Below, in pieces: positions 1 to 10,220 of a DNA stretch of 64,000 nt (position 1 is its first letter; each line of letters opens with the position of its first letter). The DNA comes from Chiridota heheva. Its lineage: Eukaryota; Echinodermata; Holothuroidea; Apodida; Chiridotidae. Location: the NCBI GenBank assembly GCA_020152595.1, contig JAIGNY010002020.1, positions 2,244,501 through 2,308,500 on the forward strand, in the 5' to 3' direction. The notes under the pieces were generated by a model. That model saw nothing but the letters and a program-made list of their open reading frames with translations. It did not search any database and had not been told where the DNA came from. The position numbers and the translations under genes are program-made.

Positions 1-140
1 ATTCATGTCAAAGAGAGATATAATACACCATATACAAAACACAAAAACATGAAAACGCATAATGTGCAAATATATTGTTTACTACAATATAATTTACTAC
101 AAACTTGTGTAAATGTTGTCAAACTTTTAAAACAAGCCTG
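1..140. repeat. Dispersed repeat, copy at window edge
   Basis: The first ~70 bases (from 'attcatgtcaaagagag') match 6170-6240 almost exactly. The stretch at about 85-140, including 'tttactacaaacttgtgtaa', matches 6320-6375. The window therefore opens inside one copy of an interspersed repeat that recurs 6 kb away with a ~90-bp length difference. No coding content. Confidence 0.75.
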
Positions 141-169
141 TTCTGTATCACGTGCCCCCTGACACCCTT

Positions 170-224
170 CTCCCCTCTCTCTCTCTCTCTCCCTTCTCCC
201 CCTCTCTCTCTCTCTCTCTCTCTG
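170..224. repeat. (CT)n microsatellite
   Basis: Two CT runs separated by a short C-rich interruption. The R/E-rich antisense reading frame across it is a simple-sequence artefact. Confidence 0.9.
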
Positions 225-629
225 TCTTAGTTCATGTATTAAAATACAAAATCGCACAAATGTTTAATACATTATTACCAAAGAACCCCCTTTTTCTGAG
301 AAAGTGCCTGTTTGAAATCTGAAAACATAATAAGCACTTGGAATGTCAAAGCTTGTTGAAGTATTCGAACAGTTCTGACCATTTGACGAATCTATACACT
401 CGGATAAAAAAAACAACACCTAATGTTGAACGTCGTGTTCCCATTTCCCTTTTTTCAAGTTGCAGGAATAAAGTGTCCTGTTATAATAATTATAAAAAAA
501 GTAATGCGGCATATTCCTAAATATCACGAAAAACCGACCACAAACATGAATAGAGACTTATAGGTAGCAACATAATGAGCTTAACATATACAGAAAACAT
601 TTATTCCAAACATGAAACATAAATAAAAA

Positions 630-1330
630 TCTTTCTGTACTTCTATCATCTTTCCATGATCATTGATAGTGTAAATATTGCATTCCTAGTGCCTTTGTTT
701 ACAACAAAACCCAATTGTGTCTCTGAAATTTATGGCCGGATACTATTTCTCATCCTGGACATTAGAACGCAAGCAAAACCTTGGTGATATGGCTCATCAA
801 GCTAATGGTCCTGTGTAGTTCGCATTCTGTTGCACCTGGTTTCTTGGAAGATTTGCTCATATCTGGTGGTATCTCTCCTGTATCATATATCATATTTAAA
901 AGCCTAGTTATAGTTCCAATGCCTACATCTTCAAGAGTCACAAAACTTAAATTGGCATTTTGTCAGGTCCTGATGCTTTGCCATGTTTCATGTTACTGAT
1001 GGCTCTTTGCACTTCCTCTTTTAGTATTGGTGGGCCCTCCATGTTCTTTTTACCGGTAGGTTTTTCTCCTCTGTTATCATCAAAGAGTTCTTCGATGTAT
1101 TCTGACCATCGGTGTACGATGTCCTGTTTGTCCATGAGGATGGTACCACCTTCTGATTTAATGCAACCTGTTTGTGTGCACGTTTTCCTGTTAGTTCTCT
1201 GACTTTTTCATGCATGTATTTACTGTTTATGTTACGTGTATTATCAATTTCTTTGCACTGTTGATTGATCCAGGCTTCTTTGCCTTCATTGCATATTTTA
1301 TTTACTACTCTGTTTAATTAATGATATCTT
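630..1330 (-). pseudogene. Non-LTR retrotransposon RT fragment (degenerate)
   Basis: Read on the minus strand, the segment gives pieces of a LINE reverse transcriptase in order. First is the linker before the RT, with 'MDKQDIVHRWSEYIEELFDD' and 'KHGKASGPDKMP' (about 960-1135). Next come 'IYDTGEIPPDMSKS' and 'KKPGATECELHRTISLMSH' (about 790-890), then 'GFVVNKGTRNAIFTLSMI' (about 655-715). The pieces lie in different frames with stops and small indels, so the copy is dead. The order KASGPD, RTISLMSH, GF..KGTRNAI is typical of endonuclease-bearing non-LTR elements; the exact clade is not assigned. It is a different family from the LINE at 16635-17645. Neither terminus is clear. Confidence 0.75.
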
Positions 1331-3380
1331 TCATCATCATCCTTTGCTAATCGTCTTGTTTCCATTAAAACCTGTTCAACTAACGTTCAAAGGAAAAAAT
1401 CATAGGTTTCTCTTTGTGATGTCACAAAATGGAAATAAAATTTGCATAATTGATTATAATCCATAAAAAGTTAAAATCCAGACTCAAGCCATGCATTAGA
1501 CCTGTGCTTATCCCCAGAACATGCATCTCTTCTGGCTGCCTGGATAGGTCGCCATATTGACCTCAGCAGTGCTGGTAATCATTTAACAGCAGAGGGGACT
1601 GGAGCAAGTAGTTATAAAGTGACTTGCTCAAGGACACAACGAGGCGCTCGCGAGGGGGAAGCCAAACCCGGTACCTTTTACATACAAGCGCGATTATTAT
1701 AGTTTCATTGTTTATATAGTATTTTTCCCAATTAAACTCAAGTTGTTTCGATTTCTTCATTGATCTTTAAATAAAACAAGACGTCATCGATTTCCTTCAT
1801 GTAGCTCCAGCTATTCCGCATGTGACAGTGACACATGGTCTAATCATAGTTTGATTTGACCAAAGAGTTGATTTTCTTGTACAACGGCGCCGGAACGTTT
1901 TTTTAATTTAGAGGGGGAGGGGGGGGGGGAGGAGGTGAGGGGGACATTTGTTAGTGTAGGTATAAGGGCCCGGTGGGGTCCAGGGGCGAAGCCTCGGTGG
2001 AGCCAGGGCGGATTTGAATGGGCGATAGCAAAATTAATCTGATACATTTATTTTTTAGTTTATTTCCCTGATATGTATAGCATATTGTATTCTGATATCC
2101 TACTACTTACATTTTACACACATGATTTCGCCAGGGGGGAAGTTTCACCTGACCCCCACTGAATAAGCCAATGGTCACGGTATTTCTCGAAAATTGGAAG
2201 TGTTTCAAGTAGCAGCAACTTCAACATTAATATAACCTTCAGTTACCAGTGTGATATTTCTGCTTGAAGCCGGAAAATAATAGGAGTCTTACCCCCATCC
2301 AAGCCCCTGAGAAGGGACCCTTCCTACATCTCTGGTGCTGATTCATCCTTTGCTAGAATATCAGCAGCTTGGTAATTGTCTTAAGTCTAAGAGATGATGA
2401 TTATCTGTCGTTGATGGCCTTCATTACGCAAGTACCAATGCCATGGACAAGTGTATTCGTAATTGTTCAATGTCGATGTCATCATGCTGACTGGTGGCGG
2501 GAAAGTTACGGCATCTCCCTTGACTACTGTGATAATCCGATGGCATTTACCATTTTCAAAATCTTTATAAGAGAGGCGGCGAAGGTTAAATGTGTTAGCA
2601 CGTCAACCGACCTCATAAGCCCCTCCCAAATATTGTTGTAAAATGTCACCCGACCTCTTTATCCCCCTCCCCCTCCACCCAACTTTTAAACCCTCCGCCA
2701 CCCCTGATTGTAAGGTCTCTTCGTTTAAGCGTCAATCCAACTTAGCAGAAGTAGATCAAAAGCATGCACGTATTGCTGCCTGCGGTATTCTTTGCCAAAG
2801 GATTAAACTTGAAGTAATTTCTGCTTGAATTAGATGGATTGTTTTCTTACAAAAACTCTTTGAATTTGTGTCATTTATGTTTTGGCGTCTATGGTTACTG
2901 AATTAATTTTTTTGCAGTAATTTGATTTTCTTATTAAAAATATCATGTTCAAATTTGAGGGAGCAAATACATGCACTTCTGAAAAGTTGGTGACTTCCCC
3001 CCTCCCTTCCCCACCTTCCCTCCTCCTCCGAGGGCTATGCTCCCGGATTGATGTTCGGCGTTTTCTTCATGGGTTGTTAATGAGTGGAATGGTTTGCCCG
3101 AGTGAGTGGTTAGCTCCCATATGAAAATAATTGTTCAATACATATGTGAAACAAGTTAGCCGATTCAGTGGTAGAAGCAGCAACTTAGTGATTGTTGGTG
3201 GATTACCCGTTGAGGTAGTTTGTCCATATAGTTCCCGAGACCACTTTTATGCTATAGTTGTTCAAGTTTTCTTCTCTAACAAAGATAGCCTGAATGCCAT
3301 GTACTTATTAATTAGAGGTTTTAGCAGTAGACCAGGAGCCAATTCAGCTGAAAAGATACAAAAGGTTTGAACGTCAGGTC
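1331..3380. other. Non-coding flank with repeat debris
   Basis: No supported gene. About 1627 there is a 'gctcaaggacacaacg' motif similar to one at 55133, a common SINE-like remnant. About 1965-2005 there is a GC-rich 'ggggtccaggggcgaagcc' motif that recurs at 5840 and 6070. Short ORFs here show no recognisable domain. Confidence 0.5.
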
Positions 3381-3389
3381 ATGTCCATC

Positions 3390-4190
3390 TGGACCCAGGA
3401 CTCACTAACCAATGTTGCTGCCGGGTCACATCCTGTACCAGTAGCCAGGGGCACAAGACAGGAGGCCAAAAAATGCATTTATTCTGCCGAAGAGATACAC
3501 GGACAAATTTGTTAAATTATGCTCCCAAGAGGGTACTCAAGCTGGTCAGAGCCATTGCAGCAACTTATGCCTGTACCAGTCCCAGACAGTAGCTTTAATA
3601 AGGCCCACTCAGGGAAGGGGGTGGGGGGGTATTCAGGCGAAAAGATACATGGATGAATCTTCTTCTATTCAAACCATTATACCTTTGGGGTAACATAAAT
3701 ACCAATGACAGCAACTTTATCCTGTACCGGGGCCCAGACAGTAGCTTTAAAGGCCCTGCCCATCAATTTGTTTATTCAGGCAAAAATACACATGGATGAA
3801 TCTTCTATTGGAACCATTATACCTTGGGGGTCACATAAATACTAATGATAGCAACTTTATCCTGTACCAGGCCCAGACAGTAGCCTTAAAGGGCCCCTGT
3901 CCCTAAACTCGCTTATTCAGCCAAAAAGATACATGGATAAATCTTCTTTCATGGGAACCATTATACCTTAAGGGTTACAAAAATAACAATGCCAGCAACT
4001 TTATCTTGTACCGGGGCCCAGACAGTAGCCTTAAAGGGCCCCCTGTCCCTCAACTCATTTATTCAGCCGAAAGATACATGGGTGAAACATTTTCATTTGA
4101 AACTATTATACATAAGGGGTTACAAAAACTACAGTGACAGCAATTTTATCCTGTAGGTTGGTAATTCAGACAGTATACACTAATAAGGTC
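3390..4190. repeat. Tandem repeat, unit about 140-150 bp
   Basis: The phrase 'cccagacagtagc' recurs at 3581, 3733, 3872 and 4017, with a diverged copy near 4167, giving spacings of 139 to 152 bp. Each copy also carries 'gcaactttatcctgtacc' before it and 'attcag..aaagatacatgg' after it. Four to five diverged units are visible; there is no open frame. Confidence 0.8.
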
Positions 4191-4724
4191 CGCACCTCAT
4201 ATTGGGCTACAGGTCTGTGTTGCAAACCACTGTGCTGCCTTTTAGTCATGACCTTTGAGCTTTTAAAAGCGAGATTACGACATTGTGCAAAGTGCATGGT
4301 CCCTGGTTTACATAGGCGTACAGGAGGTTATTGAACTGGGGGCCAAAGGGGGTTGGGGCACAGCAGTTTTGCCCGAATGGTTAGACGATACCGAGCAAAA
4401 ACATATTTTATAAACTCAGCCTGAATATTTTGAAAAGCAAAAAATTAAAAGAAAAAAAAGAAAGGTCGTCACCTTTTTCTCTGAATCTCCTTGCACAATT
4501 TGGTTACTCACATCGCCCCTTATCAAAACCGGACAAGACATGTCAATGAAAATTAGCACACAAAGCATTTTGTCCACTCTACTTTTTCTGAGCTGGCGAC
4601 GCCCCTAAAGATAATATAGTAGTTTTTAACTTAAAGGCAGATATTTGATTGAAATTACATTGGGATTAAACGAACTGTTTATTCTGCTGCTTTCAATGCA
4701 ACAAGTGATTTATGTATGTGCAAG

Positions 4725-5027
4725 CATTAACGTAGACAGAAGGGGGTGGGGGACACGGAAGCCATGACCCCACAAAAAAAAAATATATATATCAAATTAC
4801 ACATAAAATATTTTTTTCATCCAGGTAAGCATATATATAGGTGAGCATATCACACGTAGCCAAAAAATGAAATAAACTGAAACCCATATCAAGCCTTTCC
4901 TCCGCTTTTCAAATTTGGTGGAAAATGATAGCTAGATGACTTTTTTCTTTTATGCTCTTGAAAAAATTTGGACCTCCCCCCCCGCCCCCCAATTTTTTTC
5001 GAGAAAAAAATTCTCGCTACGCCACTG
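4725..5027. mobile_element. hAT-type MITE with 8-bp target duplication
   Basis: The 303-bp element begins CATTAACGTAGACAG and ends CTCGCTACGCCACTG. The reverse complement of the end is CAGTGGCGTAGCGAG, so the termini are an imperfect inverted repeat sharing CGTAG. It is flanked on both sides by the same 8 bp, TGTGCAAG (4717-4724 and 5028-5035). An 8-bp duplication with CA...TG termini is the hallmark of hAT transposition. No transposase frame, so non-autonomous. Confidence 0.8.
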
Positions 5028-5732
5028 TGTGCAAGCTCAACTTCCATATATTATATTACTTACCCTATATCCTTATAGTTACTGGGTCAGTCCTTTGTAT
5101 GTTTTATTTACGTATTTATCTCATCTGTTTATTCATCAACTACATGGGAAAGATAAATTAGGTAGGCTGGCCTCTATAAGATAAGGCCTTTTAGTTGTGA
5201 CCACTCCCAGGTGAAAAATAAATTATAAAAAGTAATACAAATATTGGATTGGAAGATAGTAAATATGTGATAGTACACATATATGCTATATTTAATGTTC
5301 CAGCAGGCATTAATTTTCCGTCTATTATTACTTTAATGACCCAAAAAGCAACATCAATTTATAAACGTCCAAGGTTTTTAGAGGGTGAAAATATTAAATG
5401 TCAACTTCATGTATTTGTCTTGCAGCCATGCATCATCTGTGAGAGACAATAATGAGAAACAGGGGTAAAGAAATACAAATCACAGGACACTGTACGAAGA
5501 GCCGCAGAACAGAGGTCATTAACTGGCTAACATTTTGCAAAAGCTACACAAGACATTCTGTCTGCAGACGAAACCAGCGATTTGTACTATCATACAGATT
5601 GCTGCAGTCGATACTGTGCTGTGAAAACAAACACATAAAAAGATGTTAATGAATCCCAAAGCAAACAAGAAGAAAAGAAATCCATGCGTTCTAAATCTGA
5701 CTTGCAACAGTCAGATCTAAAGAGGGTCTTAG

Positions 5733-6375
5733 GCAGTGGGGTAGCCAGGATTTTAGGGGTGGGGAATTGAATTGAAGCTACACGATATTTAGTAATGTAG
5801 TTGAGGGGACACCGGTCCAGGGCCCGCTTAAGGGCTCCTGGTGGGGTCCAGGGGCGAAGCCCCCTCTTGCAAAATTGACATTTCAAGGGCCAAAAAGTAT
5901 GTCACAAGGCATAGTAAGAAGAAGTATTATACAAGTAACAATTCATGTCAAAGATAGTAAACCATATACAAAACTTAAAATCAAAGCGCAAAGCACTCAA
6001 CTTGTCAGCGTGGGGTACAGGGGCCCACTTAAGGGCCCATGGTGGGGTCAGGAGCGAAACCCCAGTAGGGGTCCAGGGGGCGAAGCCTCCGGAAATTCTT
6101 GCAAAATTGACATTCCCAGGGCAAAAAAACATGTCACAATGCATAGTAAGGTATATTATACAAGTCAAAATTCATGTCAAAGAGAGCTATAATACACCAT
6201 ATACAAAACACAAAATCATGAAAATGCATAACATGGAAATATGTTGTTTTATTGTTTACATTTGTACATGGTAAGGTTTATGTCACTCTTTGAAAAATAT
6301 GGGTTGTCTGAAAGAAAGTTTTTAATAATTTACTACAAACTTGTGTAAATGTTGTCAAACTTTTAAAACTTATTG
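5733..6375. repeat. Dispersed repeat block with GGGGTCCAGGGGCGAAGCC motifs
   Basis: It starts with 'cagtggggtagccaggattt', which resembles a hAT-type terminus (compare CAGTGGCGTAGC at other sites). It contains two diverged sub-copies (about 5820-5995 and 6010-6240), each with a GGGGTCCAGGGGCGAAGCC-like core, then 'tgcaaaattgacatt', then 'attcatgtcaaag'. The right part matches window bases 1-140. No coding content. Confidence 0.65.
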
Positions 6376-6479
6376 TTTATATAACACCTAATTTAAAATT
6401 CTTTAGAAGTGAGGAAACTTTTATTTGCTTAGAACTTTATTCATGGTAAGACAAACATTTGTATTCCTATTTATGTCAG

Positions 6480-7240
6480 GAATGTCCATATCATAACAAA
6501 ACTAGAAATGTGAAAGTCTTGCCTGGCATATATTTCTCATCTCAGGTCGAACATTTTGCAGCAAAGTATATTTTTATGCAAATAATATAGTTAATATGCA
6601 CACTCTACCTCACCATTAAGTGTGAATAATGCTCTTCACATATACTGTATGATCATTTGTTTAAGCAAAATCACCATACCCATTTTAATTCAAGAGATAT
6701 CACAGATACAAATATTTTCATTGCTATGCAAATAAGCTAATTAGTATGCACACACAACCCCCCAATCATGCTCAACTGAACAGTACCAATGTCCTCTACC
6801 ACTGAACCAACTTACCTCACGGTAATTATTTTGTAAAAAGTCTATTGTTATGCAAATAACCTAATTAAAATGCAAACTACACCTCACCATTGAGTGTCGA
6901 CCATGCTCTTCACATATATGATCATTTGTGTAAACAAAATCCCCACAACCACTTTAATATAAGAGATATTATAGATACAAATATTTTCATTGTTATGCAA
7001 ATAAGCTAATTAGTATGCACACAAAAGCCCTAATCATACAACTTAAGTTATAAAAACTTTAACCAAAACCTTTAACCAAAATTTTAATCTGACAAATATT
7101 TTTATTGTTATGTAAATAAGCTAATTAGTATACATGCACAACCCTCAATCATGCATACTTGATCATTACCCATGTCCTCTATCCCTATGCTATGCCAAGT
7201 CACATGAATGTACATCATTCGTAACTTAAGTTATGAAAAC
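6480..7240. repeat. Two tandem ~270-bp units rich in ATGCAAAT
   Basis: Two diverged copies of a ~270-bp unit: the ATGCAAATAA motif lies at 6576 and 6850, and its partner 'tatgcaaataagctaattag' at about 6725 and 6994. A third partial copy lies near 7110. Related sequence recurs at 49790-50050 and 51220-51510. The motif matches the POU/octamer consensus, but the context is a repeat and no regulatory role is shown. Confidence 0.65.
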
Positions 7241-8560
7241 TTTAACTGACGCCAATGCCGGGGGTAATAGTCGAGCTAAAAATGCTTTTACAATTTCTAG
7301 TAAGTCAAAAATCCACATTTCCACACTTTATGCCACTGTCTGAGGATAGCCTTCCTAGGCATATCTGTGCCCAAGAGATGCTCTAGTGATATCATCTATG
7401 GTGAGGTTATAAGTGATGGTAATGGGAAAAGTTAGGATCACCTTCCTATAGCTCCTATCAATGAAAATACTTCATAAAATTCAAGATAGCAAAGGAATAG
7501 AAATTTCTTACCAAGATTTAACCTTTAACACAAGAGGTCAGAGAGCAATAGAGCCAAAATTGATCAGGTGGCCACTTCGTGATTGGAGAAGGTAACCCTG
7601 AGTCCCTAATGACACCCCAGCCAATACCAGTATTCAGTTACCCAACTTTGTCACACTCTGTAAGTACCAGTTCTGTCTCCACAAAGAACTACATCACACT
7701 TTGCATTGGCAAAATAAACCTTTTTATGTATGTTTCCTCCAGCGTGTGAAAATTGGATGATACATGGTTTCAGTATTAAATGGGAAATTAAGTTATTTAT
7801 ACATGTATATGTATGAAATAGAATATACATAAAGTGATACTACTGATCATATACACTGCTTGTACGGGTGACAATTTGTGCAACAAATCACTGATTTTCA
7901 TTAATGGGAAAAAGGTACAATTGTGACTTGAAAAATAATCTTACAACATGTGCACATCATACGTACGGATTGGTTCATGAACAAATGGAAATAGTTCGGT
8001 GTTTTTTGTTGATTGACTGCATAAGAATTGCTTGATCAAGCATACGAAATAAGAACAAAATAATGATTTTAATTTTCTTCACTAAACATTCTAAAAAGTT
8101 TACCACAATCTAAATCTCAGGTCGACTCAAACTCAACCACTTCAATGAGTTGTAAATCTCGACTAATATGTTTCAAAGATACCACTTTCATCATTCTTCG
8201 TTTCATTCTCCTCATCAATACAAAACTAATGATCAAAACCTACATGCAGAATTCTAATAGCATTGTTTATTCTAGACCTCATGATATCACATATCATTCA
8301 TCATCTAAAAATTGTATCATAATTCCATGTACAATGCACCAGGATATTTTTCAATAAAATATAATTACAAATTGCAAACATAACATGCTTCAAAAAAATT
8401 ACGGCAAACAAACATAAATGAATAAGATAATAAGAAGTAGAAGACAAATGTGACAATGATAGCAAAGACCTACACTAAAAAGATCAAATAAATTGATACA
8501 CAGAACCCCAACAGAATACATATGAAACATTGCCTATTGACCCGAGCATGTTTTCATTTC
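7241..8560. other. AT-rich non-coding stretch
   Basis: No gene, tandem array or terminal repeats recognised. The 70-codon frame at 8145-8357 has no family resemblance and simple AT-rich composition. Confidence 0.5.
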
Positions 8561-8564
8561 ATGC

Positions 8565-9825
8565 AGTTGATCAGATTTTATGAAATTCAAAGAAGCTAAA
8601 CAAATTTCATGAAGCTCATCAAATTTCATGGTTGATCAAAATTCATAAAGATGATCAAAATTCCAGCTAATAAAATTTCAAGAAGCTGATCAATTTTCAC
8701 AAAGCTGATCAAATTTCATGAGGCTGATCAAATTTCATAAAGCTGATCAAATTTCATAAAGCTGATCAAATTTCATAAAGCTTATTAAATTTTGTTAAGC
8801 TGATCAAAATTCATGAAGCTTAAAAAACTTCATGAATGATCAAATTTCATGAAGCTGATCAAATTTCATGAAGCTGATCATATTTCATAAAGCTGATCAA
8901 ATTTCATGAAGCTGATTAAATTTCGTGAAGCTGATCAAATTTCATGAAGCTGATCAAAATTTATGAAGCTGATCAAAATTCAGGAAGCTGATCAAATTTC
9001 ATGAATGATTTATGAAGCTGACAAAATTCATGAAGCTGACCAAAATTCATGAAGCTGATCAAATTTCATGAAGCCTATCAAATTTCATAAATGATCAAAT
9101 TTCATAAAAATAATCAAATTTCATGAAGCTGATCAAAATTCATAAAGCTGATCAAAATTCATGAAGCTGATCAAAATTCAGGAAGCTGATCAAATTTCAT
9201 GAATGGTGTATGAAGCTGACAAAATTTCATAAAATTGATCAAATTTCATGATACTGATCAAAATTCATGAAGCTGTTCAAAATCCATGAAGCTGATCAAA
9301 TTTCATGAAGCTGATCAAATTTCATGAAGCTGATCAAAATTTATAAAGCTGATCAAAATTAACGAAGCTGATCAAATTTCATGAATGATTTATGAAGCTG
9401 ACCAAAATTCATGAAGCTGACCAAAATTCATGAAGCTGATCAAATTTCATGAAGCCTATCAAATTTCATGAATGATCAAATTTTATAAAGATGATCAAAA
9501 TTCATGAAGCTGATCAAAATTCATAAAGCTGATCAAAATTCAGGAAGCTGATCAAATTTCATGAATGGTTTATGAAGCTGACCAAATTTTATGAAGCTGA
9601 TCAAATTTCATAAAATTGATCAAAATTCATGAAGCTGATCAAAATTCATGAAGCTGATCAAATTTCATGAATGATTCATGAAGCTGACCAAATTTCATGA
9701 AGCTGATCAAATTTCATGAAGCTGACCAAATTTCATGAAGCTGATCAAATTTTATGAAGCTGATCAAATTTCATGAAGCTGATCAAATTTCATGAATGAT
9801 TAAATCTAAAGAAACTGATCAAATG
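8565..9825. repeat. 19-bp minisatellite (TGATCAAATTTCATGAAGC)
   Basis: About 1.26 kb of a 19-bp unit with consensus TGATCAAATTTCATGAAGC, roughly 65 units by length. Variants include AAATTCATGAAGC and TTTCATAAAGC, and short interruptions 'atgaatgattt' recur. Each unit holds two palindromes, TGATCA and TTCATGAA. It lies just downstream of the PXMP2 3' end. Confidence 0.95.
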
Positions 9826-10055
9826 TTGTTTTATTGCTTTACCAGATTGTCTCCCCTTCCATCAACAGATTTCCCACTGTTACATACTCACACATTACTT
9901 CTTAGATAGGTTAGGTTGATCACTCTTAAAGTGTAAATTTGCTTCTTAATATTTTCCTCCATTTTCTGCCTATGAAGGAATTTGATATAAAAAATTTCAC
10001 AATGAATATCTACATCTTTTCAAAACTTTCCTCTGTAAATCCTGATAGAACATTT

Positions 10056-10061
10056 TTTATT
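10056..10061 (-). promoter_or_regulatory. Candidate polyadenylation signal of PXMP2-like gene
   Basis: The minus strand reads AATAAA here, 88 bases past the stop codon of the PXMP2-like gene. Position and hexamer fit a short 3' UTR. No cleavage-site evidence is available. Confidence 0.55.
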
Positions 10062-10148
10062 GTAGAGCTTTGCAACTTTCATTTCACGCAGTATCAAAGT
10101 CTCCAATGCTTGCGCGCAATGCGCAGAGACCCTTCCTTGAGCTCCTTG

Positions 10149-10220
10149 TTACTGTCTTCTTGTCAGAGCAAGGTAGATGGTCCAAAAAAATGCGATGACA
10201 CTGGCAAAGAGGACACGGAA
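10149..10220 (-). CDS. PXMP2: PXMP2-like exon 5 (last coding exon)
   Basis: Codes for residues 166-188, starting FRVLFASVIAFFWTIYLA and ending RRQ then TAA (10149-10151). The acceptor is a pyrimidine-rich ...caaacag. It completes the VPLxFR family signature begun in exon 4. Confidence 0.9.
   Translation of the reverse strand, partial: FRVLFASVIAFFWTIYLALTRRQ

Noticed and set aside
1600..1690. Possible complete SINE around 'gctcaaggacacaacg'
   Set aside because: Only a short motif is shared with 55133; no promoter boxes or target duplication could be seen.
5734..6375. Bounding the 5733 block as one complete hAT element
   Set aside because: The octamer before its left end (gtcttagg) is not repeated at any candidate right end.
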